64,000 nt of DNA from positions 992,001 through 1,056,000 of the forward strand of contig WTXG01000004.1 of assembly GCA_022496185.1 (NCBI GenBank), given 5' to 3'. Positions 1 through 10,828 of the stretch are shown here, piece after piece; the first letter of the stretch is position 1; each line of letters starts with the position of its first letter. The notes beneath the pieces were generated by a model. That model made no database searches. It was given only the letters and a program-made list of their open reading frames with translations, and had not been told where the DNA came from. Origin of the DNA: Multifurca ochricompacta (taxonomy: Eukaryota > Basidiomycota > Agaricomycetes > Russulales > Russulaceae). The translations under genes and the position numbers were made by a program.

Positions 1-150
1 CCCACCTCCATTGTTCGTCATCATAAAGAAGATGAGACTGAGAATGAGGAGGGAGGTGATTGAGCCACGCTGAGGACGAGCGTTGGCCGTGGCGGGGCTT
101 CCCGCTTCTTCACCGCGGAAGGGGGTAGTTGCAGATGGAGATGTGCTCAT
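1..150 (-). CDS. N-terminus of a predicted membrane protein (partial)
   Basis: An open frame starts at ATG 150 on the minus strand and runs off the left edge after 50 codons. It opens MSTSPSATTPF, has a polar stretch rich in Ser, Ala and Arg, then a hydrophobic segment at about residues 32-44 (SLLILSLIFFMM) followed by a Gly/Asn stretch. That fits a single N-terminal membrane anchor or signal anchor. The gene is divergent from the F-box gene at 390, with about 240 bp between starts. The family is not recognisable from 50 residues. The call rests on codon continuity, the hydrophobic segment and the divergent arrangement. Confidence 0.5.
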   Translation of the reverse strand, partial: MSTSPSATTPFRGEEAGSPATANARPQRGSITSLLILSLIFFMMTNNGGG

Positions 151-389
151 CCTGGCTACCTTTGAGATGACGGTGAAAGAGGACAACCCTCTGCCTCGTC
201 GAGTTTGAGTTGAATTGAGTTGAGGAGAAAATACGATTCATTGGCTGGCTGGCTGGCTGGCGGCATTCTCACGTGAGTCACATCTGGGTGAGTCTCCTCC
301 CATTCCTTACGAGTTGAGATGAACCGCATAATCATGACGACTCTGGGAGACTGAGATGCTTGGTACTCGACGTATAATTAATACCTCTT
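151..389. promoter_or_regulatory. Intergenic region between two divergent genes
   Basis: This 239-bp stretch separates the start codons of the minus-strand membrane protein and the plus-strand F-box gene, so it probably holds both promoters. It contains a (GGCT)n microsatellite at 242-261 and an AT-rich patch (cgtataattaat) 10-20 bp before the F-box ATG. No defined factor site can be named. Confidence 0.4.
242..261. repeat. (GGCT)n microsatellite
   Basis: About five tandem copies of the tetranucleotide ggct lie in the divergent promoter region. Length polymorphism between strains is likely. No function is implied. Confidence 0.85.
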
Positions 390-1625
390 ATGATGGCGAT
401 CCACCTCCCATTCGAGATTTTGACTCTGATCCTGGGGCTAGTGACCGACATCCGCGACCTGCAACAGGCTCGAAGAGCCAGCCGGACTCTGTGTGCCGCT
501 GCCACCCCCCTTGTGTTCCGCGTTCTTTCCGTAGCCAGCACCCGCAGAAGCGCGCAGAATTTGGGACACCTAATCGAAGTGCCCGATATTTCCGCACATG
601 TGAGGGAGGTTATTTATCTCGATTCAGGTGCCGATAAGAGGGGAAGGACACTAAAATATGGTGCGCCTATTTGTACAACCATGCCATTCCAAAAACTGAT
701 TCATACGTGGGCACGGGTCACATCAGTCAGAACCAGTGCTGTGAGAGAACTAGCCAATTCATTTGCTCACATCCACCAATTGCCCCTGCTTGAAGCAATC
801 ACCTTGACATTTTTTCCAAGCTATGGATTCTTCCGCAACTCTGATGTCCCAGGTCACCGGACTCTACAGGGATCCCTCCTCAATGCACTGGCCGCCAGCT
901 TTGGCGTCCGCACGCCCAACCTCAGGTCTCTCACAATACGCAATCTCCATGTCACGCACCTCGACGCTTTCGGGTCCCCAACATTTCAAACCGTCCTCAA
1001 GCCCCTGAGACATCTCCAGCTCTCCACCCTCTTCGACAGCGTGTCCGACGATGACAGGTTCCTCGCTAATTGGCGAAGCTTCTGGGGCATCACTCTCCCC
1101 CGTTATATCCTTGAGCCAACACAGCACGCACTTACCACTCTCACCTTGCACAGCGACGCGCACGTTGGCGCCTCGTCCGCACTGTCTCTCGCTACGTTGC
1201 ATTTCCCGCACCTTCATATGCTTTCCTTGCGTAAGCTTGTCTTCGATCCATCTGTCGCCGCAGAAACCTTCGTGTTGCGACATGCGTCCACGCTTGCGCG
1301 GCTCGAGCTCGTTGAATGCGCGATTTGTATGCACAGTACAGACCTAAACCCAGCGTCACCCACGCATCGTGGCTGGGTTGACGTATGGGAGCGTTTTTCG
1401 GCCGAACTTGTCACCCTCGTCGCACTACACGTTGACCAGCGCCGCGTCGACCGTTGGGGACTTATTGGTCCAGAGCGCAGGTACGTGTTTCCCGTGGCTG
1501 AGATGGCCTTCGTGGAGGCCGAGATGAGCGCACAGCGCAACGCGGTCGATGCGGAGGCGTTGCGACAGTTTCAAGCGATCGTTGCCGCGCGATCAGAGGT
1601 ACCGCGCATGGCGTCCAGTCGGTAG
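390..1625 (+). CDS. F-box-like protein, single exon
   Basis: A 411-residue open frame with no intron; the start is the Met-Met pair at 390/393. Residues about 5-47 (LPFEILTLILGLV...LVFRVLSV) match the N-terminal F-box pattern of Agaricomycete proteins: Leu-Pro, then Glu-Ile-Leu, then a hydrophobic helix and an Arg/Cys-containing second helix. The rest is Leu-rich with scattered LRR-like segments (for example near residues 155-180) but no clean repeat register. F-box proteins usually bind Skp1 and recruit substrates to SCF ubiquitin ligases; the large mushroom families are mostly uncharacterised. Codon use is CpG-rich, like other host genes here and unlike the transposon nest. The F-box call is fairly safe; substrate and pathway are unknown. 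Confidence 0.75.
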   Translation: MMAIHLPFEILTLILGLVTDIRDLQQARRASRTLCAAATPLVFRVLSVASTRRSAQNLGHLIEVPDISAHVREVIYLDSGADKRGRTLKYGAPICTTMPFQKLIHTWARVTSVRTSAVRELANSFAHIHQLPLLEAITLTFFPSYGFFRNSDVPGHRTLQGSLLNALAASFGVRTPNLRSLTIRNLHVTHLDAFGSPTFQTVLKPLRHLQLSTLFDSVSDDDRFLANWRSFWGITLPRYILEPTQHALTTLTLHSDAHVGASSALSLATLHFPHLHMLSLRKLVFDPSVAAETFVLRHASTLARLELVECAICMHSTDLNPASPTHRGWVDVWERFSAELVTLVALHVDQRRVDRWGLIGPERRYVFPVAEMAFVEAEMSAQRNAVDAEALRQFQAIVAARSEVPRMASSR

Positions 1626-3320
1626 CCAGTGTCGCAACCGTTAGACTCGAGTTGTGCCTCGCTACCCAACTTCACTCTGTGATCCGCTATCTCTTACTCG
1701 TGACACTGACCGCCGCGGTATACCCGGACCTGTCGCAAACGTCATATTTCGATCTTTTATATATCACATTAAAAGGGAGACTGTCAACTTCATGTCGTGC
1801 GCCTCTTGTTTGGAACACGCCAGCGCCAGAACTACTAAAGCGCTGAGGTTTTCTGCTCCTAGCGCTTTTTATTCCCCCCTTGCATCGCCTGCCTGACTGA
1901 CCCTGCGCGTCGTCTAGAATACTACTACACACGAATTGGCAAAAAGCATCTCCAGTCTCTATGCTCATACTGAGGTTCGCGCGAGTGCTTGACTTGATTG
2001 CGCTGCTTATGGGCACTTTTCATTTAGTGGATATCCTTGGCATTGAACAACCCTGCTCAGTCACAATGGTTATGGCGAACGAAAAACATAATTGCAGGAG
2101 CGCCTGTTGCCAACACCACTCAGGCGCTACTAAATCAGGGCCGCTTCCATTTAGATTAAATGATCGCAGGTGCTGCATTATTGTTTTTAATTAATAAAGA
2201 TAAAGATAAAACGTTTGGTTTTTTTACTTCCTCGTGTTGCCGATTTCCAGTATTTTTTGTGCTAAACGCAGCACGTTTTATTCCGCCTCGATTTTTGTTG
2301 CTTAAGTCGAGTCACAAATTTTCATAAATCTATGGTGCATCACACCCTGAACAAGACAGTTCCTGGACGCTAGCAACCATTCTATTTGAGTTCTCTGTGT
2401 CATGTATTTTTAAGTTCAAGACCGCGACTTGCCACGACTGGTTGTCGTGTTTGGAGAATGGACCGAGGAAAAGCATACGCTGGGGAGGTAGAAAACTCAA
2501 TGCAACTAACGCAGCAATACATTTTGACCCGTTTCTCTTCGGCGCTGAGGCGAGCAGATGGTCTGATTGCTGATGCTTACCTACACGCCGTGGCATGACA
2601 TAAACATGAATCGTGCCAACAGGGATTATTAAGGATGTTAACGAAGAACGACAGTAAACATGGTATCCACTTCGTGGATGCGTATTGCATCGGTAATAAC
2701 TCTGGCTCCGATGGACGAGTGAGTTGAGTCCTCGGCACTGGACTCAACTATATACGTATACGGATCGTATGTCGGTGGTGGCAGGCTGCAGCTGCAGGCT
2801 AGAACGTGTGATGATGGAACGCTCCGTGTTCTCGTTTCTGATTTCTGGCAGCAGGAATGCCCCCCGTCCGCCGAATGAATGCCAATGCCAGATTTGACTC
2901 ATCATGCGATGGAATGCCATGCCACGCGTGTACTGGTGCTGTATAGTGAAGTAATAATATGATGTGAATTCTATAGACTGATTTACGATGTAATAAGTCA
3001 TGTTCTCTGGCACCATTCATTCTTCTGAAAGAATGACTATATATTTTTTCTGTGTCTCGAATCTTGTCGAGTGGTACGGGAGCACCATTCTCGGAACGCT
3101 TGCGCAGAGAGCAGAGCAATGGAAAGGAAAGGAAGTCACTCTGCAATTGAGGGTAGCAGGGGGCGTGTCTGATTTATTTCTCAAATCGGAGCCATCTCGG
3201 GTCTCGATGGGTCAACAATCACTCACTCGTAAAGCAGAGTTAGGTCAGGTCGGGTCAGGCGACAACCATCGGGGTCCCGCGGGCTGCTAGTCTGCCATTG
3301 CCATCCTCATAGGTGCTTCT

Positions 3321-3340
3321 CTCGTCTCGTCTCGTCTCGT
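3321..3340. repeat. (CTCGT)4 microsatellite
   Basis: Four exact tandem copies of ctcgt, followed by further pyrimidine-rich sequence. Confidence 0.85.
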
Positions 3341-3553
3341 CTCTCAGCTCTTCTCGCCCCTCGCTCCTCACTCTATACATATTGGTCCCAGTGCACGCCG
3401 GGTAAGAAGACGCCATCTTGAATCTCGTTCGTCTCCAGTTTTCAGCTAATGCCACATTTCCACCTTTGGGCAACACTTTTTCCCGTCCCGAGGGGTAGGT
3501 GGGTGCACAACAATGAGAATGTTGTCGGGTTTATTTCGTAATATTGGGAGAGA

Positions 3554-3607
3554 TAAGCGTAAGCGGCAAAGTTGAAATTTTACTAAAATGGATAGTGCTT
3601 ACGCTTA
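3554..3607. repeat. Short perfect inverted repeat
   Basis: The 11-nt arms taagcgtaagc (3554-3564) and gcttacgctta (3597-3607) are exact inverse complements around a 32-nt spacer. Directly downstream is a smaller hairpin (ggggat ... atcccc). It could be a non-coding RNA fold, a terminator-like hairpin or the end of a small decayed element. Nothing else supports a choice. Confidence 0.4.
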
Positions 3608-5596
3608 ACCGGGGGATGCGGAGTGCCTATCCCCTTGCAGGGATAAACCTTATGGACGAAAATAAAAAAACATTATCAAAAATATAAAAAAAGGGTTTGT
3701 CAGGCTTCGGAACCGATTCCTGGCCGGTGAAACATCCGACTTACCTGATTCGGTAGGCATGTCACCTAATCGAGTACTGTCTTATATGAGTCAGTTACGC
3801 ATAGTCATATAGTTGACTTGCCTATTCATATCTATCTGTCCATCCATGATCAGGGGTTTATCGATCTACTACGACCTGTTGGTTTTAAACGCCCATTCCG
3901 GGTTACCCGTGCCGACTTGGTGCGGTGCGGTGACGGACGTTGAAATTTGCCTGGAACCTGGAGACAATGGCAAATAGCTCCACTCTTAGGCTTAACGAAT
4001 ATCCACCGATTAGTTCCAAAATGTACGATGAGGGCTATTGATCAGCATCAACGATGCCTAGAAAGAAACGAGAACAGAAAAAGGCGATGATGGAGTGGCC
4101 GGCCTACGCTCTAGCAGCGGTTGCTATTTGTTCAGTGGCTTCGTTTCAATGGTTATAATCATATCATCATCTAACGCAGCATGTCGACAGGCCATGGCTC
4201 CAACCACAAATCGAGCGGAAGCAATTCAGGAGGGCCGAGCACGGCAGAGGGTCACGCGCGCGCCTCTGCCCATAGCGCGCACACCCGAAAGGTGTTAGCG
4301 GCGGCGGTTGTGGCGAGCGTCGATCGAGGCATGATCAAGGGGCAAGCGACGCAACCCCGGCACACCGGGTTGCTTATTGAATGTTGTTTTGATGATAGAT
4401 GGGGAGCTCTGTGGGAATCGCATTCCATTTCCGTGGCATAATTAAATAGAATTAAAATAACTAGGGTAACTTTGTATGATGGTAATTGCCGCGCGCTGTG
4501 CGGCGCAATTGTCATACTGCCAACCAGTGGCAGGGGCTCTGCCAATGCCAGGGGAACGTTCATGAAATGTCTACGAGTACGAGAGAGGGGCAGTTGCCGT
4601 TATTTTTCCAGAGTGGCAAGGCCTAAATTGATCTTCGAAGATTTTGCGTAAGACTTTGCGCGATTGCGCGATAGAAATATTGTAAAAAAAAAACATTCTT
4701 AAAAAAAAAAGGTCCCGGTCGCGGAAATGTGGCGTTGCGGAGTGGAAAAGCGCTCAGGGCCGGCCAGCTTTGAGGCTGAAAATACGAAGCGCTATTCAGA
4801 ATGGCGGAGCGCGGGATGCAGCAGTCAGATGGCTCAAGGTCAAGGAGACAATCGGTGGCGGTATATTGCTTGCAAAAACGGAACGGAAATTCTCCGTCTC
4901 AGTCGGTCGTTGTCCAAGGGTTTTCGATTGGCATTGGCAGATCAGATTCTAAATGGTGTGGAGTTGATGACTGACATGAAGAGACCAAGACCAAGTAGGG
5001 AGTTTAGGAGTTTCAAGAAGAGCGAGCGGCTTCCCCGAGTGGGACCGGTGAGGTGAGACTGTTTTGTCTTTTTGAATGATTATATAATACAATGCAAAAA
5101 AAACAACCATCGTCGCTGATGGGGATTTCATAATGAAATAATGAAATGAAATATATTTCATTGAGGCCTAAGCCTAACTGGGGTCGGGGTCATTTGAGTC
5201 ATCATGACCATGACAGGATTTGAATGCTGAGAGCCACGAGACGAGTTTAGCGTACCATAGGCGCCGGTAGTGAGATTGTTTTGCGTCGGGTACTTGCTGC
5301 GAATGAAGCATGAAGACAGAGGGGAGGGTAGGACAATTGGGGAAGCCAGTTGGGGGAGCAATCGTAAAAGGGGAAAGTGGATCCGAGAGCCAAATTATGG
5401 GGAATTATCGGAGTACGAAATCAAGGCGCGTTAGATGGAATCTAGATCGCGTCGTAGTGATCGCTACGCTTTCCACCTGACGCAAAAATTATCATATAAG
5501 CTGACACTGACACCCGAACACTTTTCGTTTCTTCGTACTCTTCTGCACCCCTTCTGGCTATCTTATCTCACTCAGTCCTTCGTTCACTGGCTTGTC

Positions 5597-6906
5597 ATGG
5601 CGCACTATTCTTCTCTCTTCACCATGGGTCTGCTCTCTGAGCGTGCTTCTCCTCCTAGTTCTCCTAAATCCAATATCTTCAACAAGTTTCGCAAATCGTC
5701 TCTTCCAACCAGGGCACTTTCTAAGCCTCTGGAGAAATCTGCACCTTCAGATGGCCTTCATGCACTTCCCCAATTCACAAACCCATTTTCAGATTCACCC
5801 AATTCTCATAATGAGCTCCGTTCATTTCTTTCTCTCGATCTTGCAGCAGAAAAGAGCCTGATGGCACATCGTTCCGACAAAGTCTTATCCCCGCTTGACA
5901 TGGATTTCAGCCTAAGAGGTCCATTATGCTCTGCCAACCTTTCTCCGTAAGTGTCCAATTTTAACACTTTTTAGCGAGGTGTTCTTGACCTCCGTTTCCT
6001 TCCAGCGGACAGAGAAAGGTGTCTTCTCCTTCCTCGACTTGGCACCATCCCGTCCCCACATCGCCTCATTCTCTCACTTCTGCAAGGCGTGGATCACGCG
6101 ATTCCCTTCGCACCCTTCCATCTCCGAGACCTGCTCCATCTGTGGCTCTCCCCGAAATTCCCTCATGTCATAAGGAACCACGTCCTCTTCCTACTGTCAT
6201 CATTCCGAGTCCCTCCTCTTTCCCGTTCTCTTCGTCATCTTCGTTCGTTGAGCCAGTCCAGGGCAGTTCCGCAATGTCGCACCAACATTCACTCTCTGCC
6301 CCACCAACTACCTCTTGTACAGATATACTTACCCCCTCGCCTATCTCACCCAAGTTCCCACCCTTTTCGCCACTGTCGCCTCGTTGCTCTCGGCATGCGT
6401 CTTTTATGTCCTTCTCTTCTACCAGTACTTCCATTCGCACGACCCGCAGGCGCAATGCAGAACGCTCCAATGCACTCGCGTGTCTCGAAGGCCGCTCCCG
6501 GACATCTGGTCGTATCCCACGAAGTATGCGTCATCGTAATTTTATGAGCATGAGTGACGACGAAGACGAGGAGGTCGAGGGTGACACTGGCGAAGATGGA
6601 GATGTGGAGGATGATAGCGATGTGTCTAAACCACTCGACGCGCTAAATTCATCACTCCGGGTGCCAATTCCAGTTACAGTTTCAACCGCAACGACCAATT
6701 CCCATTGTCCCATTGATGAAGAAGAAGATCGAGTGCTTCCTGTTGTTGCGATGTTGTCCCCAACAGAGATATCCACGGTGAAGCCCAAGACGCGCTCGCG
6801 CTGCAGTACGCTTGAGTCTTGGTTGCCTTTAGTGAACTTTATTGATCTGAAGGATGATGAGTTACCAGCCTGGCGCGGCATCGTCGAGATCGTAAGTGGT
6901 TTATGA
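5597..6906 (+). CDS. Hypothetical Ser/Pro-rich protein, two exons
   Basis: Exon 1 (5597-5946) and exon 2 (6006-6906) are joined across a 59-bp intron (GTAAGT ... TTCCAG) that keeps the frame, giving about 416 residues. The ATG at 5597 is preferred over 5435 because a TATA-like catataa lies at 5493-5499 and a pyrimidine-rich leader, typical of fungal 5' UTRs, runs up to 5597. The protein is low complexity: Ser/Pro-rich for the first 200 residues, then Arg-rich, then a strongly acidic Asp/Glu tract (about residues 295-320). It ends with a compact hydrophobic/acidic segment (WLPLVNFIDLKDDELPAW), which I would expect to be the conserved part. A second GTAAGT at 6892 could be a donor to a further exon, so the C-terminus is uncertain. 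No family is recognised. Confidence 0.6.
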
Positions 6907-7744
6907 GCCACCTTCGTTGGGCATGTCTCCCATCCCGTATCCTCATTTCCACTCCCACTTCTGTCTAATATTATATCAAATTATATCTCATTATGTGTTA
7001 ATCCTTGTTTTGTTCCTTTCTTTCCCTCTTTCCTAAGTCGTTTTCTTCTAACATAGATACCCCCACACTCAGCGCACTCTACCTCTTGCAAGTTCATTTA
7101 TTTATCTTTCATTGCCGCGCTAAACGTCCCTCATTTTGCACTCATTTCACTCATTTCAAATATGTTTCCTCTATTGTTTCTATAGGAACACCTGATATCT
7201 CACCGGACCTGTTGCTGTTACTGTACACTACCTTTCTTCCACCACCTCAGCTTGTTGTTACGTCACGTTTACTCTCCCAATTGTGCTGCGTGTACTGTCC
7301 TAACTCCGAGTACCTATTTTACTATTTACCCGTATGTCTTGCCATATGGAAATAGTCCCTCACGGGTACGATCTTTGGTGCGGATGACCTAGTTACAAGC
7401 GCCCATACAGCGCCCAATGTCAAATGCTCACGTCATGCGTCATGAATGGAGAGGCTAGGCGGGTCAGCACCAGGCTCTCTCAGATGCCTCTAGATCATTA
7501 TCATATAGTGTGTGTTCTGAGTGTGTTCCAGGTGGTGTGGATAGATCTATACTATGTGTGTTTGGTACAATCATGAATATGATAGGTTTTTGTGTTGAAA
7601 CTGGGGAGTGAGCAAGTATGCCACATGATGAGTAACAGGTGGGTGTCAAGCCAGACCTGCACTGTTGTGCGTTGATGAAATGGACAGTAGCAAAAATGGT
7701 TGGTTTTTATTTATCAGACTACTATTACTAGCAGCAAAGCATAC
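6907..7744. other. No gene seen
   Basis: AT- and pyrimidine-rich sequence between the hypothetical gene and the left end of the transposon nest. It may include the 3' UTR or a last exon of the upstream gene: a candidate acceptor (tttctatag) lies near 7183. No conserved coding segment or repeat end was found. Confidence 0.45.
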
Positions 7745-8218
7745 TACAGTGGTTCAAAAAACCATCTCAATATTTGTGCCATTTCTAGTATTCACTTTAT
7801 AGCACCTCAGAATTTGTGTGGCACTACAATGGGTCAAAAAACTGTCCTAATGTTTGCACCATTTCTAGTATTCACTCTATAGCACCAAGGCATTTAGGAA
7901 TCTGGTTATGGTGTGGCTGTATGTATGAAAGCCCTGCTTCCTGGCTACCATGCCTAATTTGGATCAAAGAAATTGGCCATGATATAAGCATTTTATGATC
8001 ACATCAAATCAATCAATTATTGGGACAGTTTTTTGACCTACCTTTTAAATCCACTATCTGCCCAATTACTACTTTATTTCACCCCTTTTTGCCTTGCTAA
8101 CTGCTTGAATCCTTTCAGTCATCCTTTCTATAACCTTTTGCCATCATTCTGGTGCATTTTTATTCCACTCCTCCACCACCCTCTCCCACAATTCAGGTAC
8201 CCCTTGACTGGTTAAGAA

Positions 8219-8632
8219 TAGTGATGTTCTGGCCTGGCTTGGCCCAAAAGCCATGGCTTTGGCTTGGCCTGAGGTGGCTCTGGCTTTCCTGAAGTCTGGG
8301 CTGAGCCAAAGCCACCACAGACAGCTTGGCCCTGGCCTGGCTTGGCCCAAGCTGCAGCTTTTGGCAGAGAAAAGTTTATGACATATAACTAGTAGTTATA
8401 ATTCAGCTAATCCAAATCTGACTTGGTGTGTTACATATTGCAAAGCTATATTGAAGAAAAAGTTTGAAATGCTGTGATAAACATGATCACATGACCCAAA
8501 TCAACCACTTTGTGATCAGATTTCTACTGATTTTGATGATTGCTATTGCACTTCTATGTGCTGTTGAAAGCCATGGCCTGAGCTGGTGGCTTTGGCTTTT
8601 AGCTTCTCTGAGCTGGGCCAGGCACATCACTA
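8219..8632. mobile_element. hAT-type MITE (414 bp) with 8-bp TSD
   Basis: The element begins tagtgatgt and ends acatcacta, so its termini are inverted, and it is flanked by a direct 8-bp repeat gttaagaa (8211-8218 and 8633-8640). An 8-bp duplication plus a TAG-starting inverted repeat is the hAT superfamily signature. The interior is rich in ggccwgg/agcc words and has no coding capacity. Removing it rejoins the two parts of the Tc1 transposase reading frame (WVDLKKVLN followed by VPELWERVVEEW). Confidence 0.85.
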
Positions 8633-8794
8633 GTTAAGAACCTTCTTCAGATCCACCCAGAGGTGTCCAATGGGGCTAATATTTCAAGGGATTGGGCTGT
8701 CCATACCAGGCTTCAATATTATTGTCTTAAAACCACTGGCTTGCCTTCTTGGAATTGTGTTTTGGGTCATTGTCCTGCTGAAACATGCTTTCAC

Positions 8795-10213
8795 ACTGGA
8801 TGCAATTCACCCAGCAGTTTGACGAATCACATGATGTAAAGTAAACAACAGTAAATTCTGTTGAACCAAGATAGTGGTACAGAGGTTCCGGGATAGTGGT
8901 TTGACACGTGATGTAGAGTAAACAATGGCAAATTTTGTTGAACCAAGATACCAGTACAGAGAGCTCACCCAACTCTCCCCCACCACTGACATCACTAAAG
9001 TGGTAATCTTGTCACACAATTGTGATTTGTAATAATATTTATTTTAAAAAGGAAGTTATTGTTGAATATTTATTTTAAAAAGGAAAGTTATCAATGAAAT
9101 ACCTTTTTTTTATTGGAATCGACTTTATAACACGCATCAAGGCTTTGCCTAAGTGCACGGAATGAAATACCATTACAAATCAGTTAGAATAAGATCAGAT
9201 AAGGATTAGATAAGAACTTTGGCATTCTCACACGTTCTCGCTAGCCTCAAGAATGAGCCACCCTCTTGTTCCAGCACTTGGAACATACAGTGGTCCCGGA
9301 ATTGGACCTGGTGCTTCTTTTTCTCGCTCTCATAAACTCCTTGGGCCTTCTTGTTTTTCCTATCTTGCTTTTGAGAGTGGTCACAAGTCTTGTGCAGCAA
9401 GTGTAAAGGTACAAAGACTAGGGGTTTTTTTTTGAAATCAATTTTATTTGCACTTCAGGGCCTTGCCCAAATCACACAGCTACTACCAGTACATAGTAAC
9501 TACTGTTGTGAACATGAGAGAACCACCATGTGCAAAACCTCTTGGTAGAGGGAAACAAGAGAGACAGTGTGTAATAGAGAAGGAGTGGAGAGGGGAAGAG
9601 AGCCTGTGTGTTGGAGAAGAAAAGCAAACTTACCCATACTACCCAATGTCACCAACTCAGACTCTTAATCCAGCTTGCAAGGTCATTTTGCCAAAGGAGG
9701 CCTTGTGAAGGCCCACATGTCCTGGATAAAGGTGAGCAAATCCTCAATGTAAGGTTTGCAAGTGAAGAGTATGTGCCATGGAGGTTGGTCAAGTTCTAGA
9801 GCCCAGTCAGGCAGGAATTGGAGAGGGGCTAGTAGAGGAGTGCGTGAAGGAAGGTGAGGGGGGTGAGGTCGTTGCATGAGCAGAACCAGTCTTTCATCAG
9901 GTTTGAAAACGTTGTCTACATGTCACATGACTTTGATTTGTAACGACTTTTTGTTGATCAATGATAACTTTCCTTTTTAAAATAAATATTATTACAAATC
10001 ATGGTTGTGTGACAAGACTACCACTTTGGGGATGTCAGCGGTGGTGGGTGAGCTCTCTGTACCAGTATCTTGGTTCAACAAAATTTGCCATTGTTTACTC
10101 TACATCATGTGTCAAACCGCTATCCTGGAACCTCTGTACAGCTTCAACAGAATTTACTGTTGTTTACTTTACATCACGTGATTCGTCAAACTGCTGGGTG
10201 AATTGCATTCACT
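8795..10213. mobile_element. Fold-back / MULE-like element with long inverted arms and 10-bp TSD
   Basis: Left end actggatgcaattcaccc and right end (inverted) agtgaatgcaattcaccc begin arms of roughly 250-300 bp, ending near 9091 and 9957. The direct repeat atgctttcac flanks both ends (8785-8794, 10214-10223). Long arms with 9-11-bp duplications are typical of Mutator-like elements. Each arm contains a diverged tandem duplication (ctctgtac...atcttggttcaaca...ttgtttact). No MULE transposase is present; the core holds retroposon tails. It sits inside the Tc1 transposase just before FQQDNDPKH. Confidence 0.75.
9101..9905 (-). mobile_element. Two poly(A)-tailed retroposon 3' ends
   Basis: On the minus strand, two related sequences end in AATAAA-like signals and poly(A): at 9102-9165 (ending near gtcgattccaat plus A run) and at 9425-9485 (caaataaaattgatttc plus A run). 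Both share an upstream block gcaaRgccYtgRtg. A 64-residue frame at 9683-9877 (LPDWALELDQPPWHILF...) may be the C-terminus of a LINE-type ORF, but no reverse transcriptase is present. They lie in the core of the fold-back element. Confidence 0.45.
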
Positions 10214-10828
10214 ATGCTTTCACCCTCCACCATTTCCAACTTTTCAAACCTTTGCACCCCTCTGCCATCCAAAATATCACAGTACTGGCATGGATTCATA
10301 ATCCCCTAAACCCTGTAAGCATTCCTAGTCCATTCCACCCCATACAAGACCAATACCATAAGTTCTTCCTCCTCCATGCTTGACTGTCAGAATGGTGGTT
10401 CTGTGACACTTTCTTGCTAGTATTTTGCATTTTCTCTCTTTTTTGTCTTCTATGCCCCTTTCTTTCACTGTCTACCTTATCAGATCCACTTATCTGATGG
10501 CCATAGTCTGGACAAGGGATTCAACTCCCATGTCATCTGGTTGATGATCTCATAGTTGATGTCATAGACCTTGTGACCCTAGTATGATCTCATAGTTGAT
10601 GTCATGACCATTGTGACTTAGTATGATATCATTTGTACAAGACTCTAGACTTTGACTTCATAGTAGCTACATTGTATTTAAAGGACTACAATAAATCCAA
10701 GGACAGACCAAGTCTGTTCTCCTTGTACCAATCAAAGGTCCTTAGGAAGTCCCTTCAGCCTCTTCAAAGATGTGACTTGAAAGGGTTTGGCTCACCAGTG
10801 GCTCCAGCAAAGGCTCTTGCCTTGCTAT

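Larger units (their letters stand above)
1626..5434. other. Gene-free interval
   Basis: Only short overlapping frames with no family resemblance are seen over 3.8 kb. The interval holds AT-rich patches, poly-A runs near 4683-4712, a CTCGT microsatellite at 3321-3340 and a short perfect inverted repeat at 3554-3607. No tRNA, LTR end or transposase motif was recognised. Frames such as 4727-5056 (+) and 2799-3146 (-) were not accepted as genes. Confidence 0.5.
7745..10455 (-). mobile_element. Tc1/mariner-type transposon fossil, twice interrupted
   Basis: The minus strand carries a decayed Tc1-like transposase in pieces. The middle part (10440-10214) shows TVKHGGG-like and WNGLGMLTGFRGLMN segments in shifting frames. 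The next part (8784-8641) has FQQDNDPKHNSKKASQWF, the block containing the second catalytic Asp. A short segment follows in which the position of the third acidic residue reads SPIGHLWVDLKK, so the usual Glu of NPIEHLW is Gly. The C-terminal part (8215-8080) reads VPELWERVVEEWNKNAPE. A terminus-like TA-cagtggttcaaaaaac lies at 7743-7760, and a related block is duplicated at about 7832-7890. Stops and frameshifts make it inactive. The fold-back element 8795-10213 and the MITE 8219-8632 are inserted in it, and the N-terminus is lost at an LTR near 10455. Confidence 0.75.

Noticed and set aside
864..1334. 156-codon minus-strand frame inside the F-box gene
   Set aside because: Antisense shadow of the F-box coding region, whose N-terminal domain supports the plus strand.
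2799..3146. 115-codon minus-strand frame
   Set aside because: No recognisable domain; composition does not differ from neighbouring non-coding DNA.
4727..5056. 109-codon frame in the left intergenic region
   Set aside because: No motif, no splice or promoter support, and overlapping frames of similar length.
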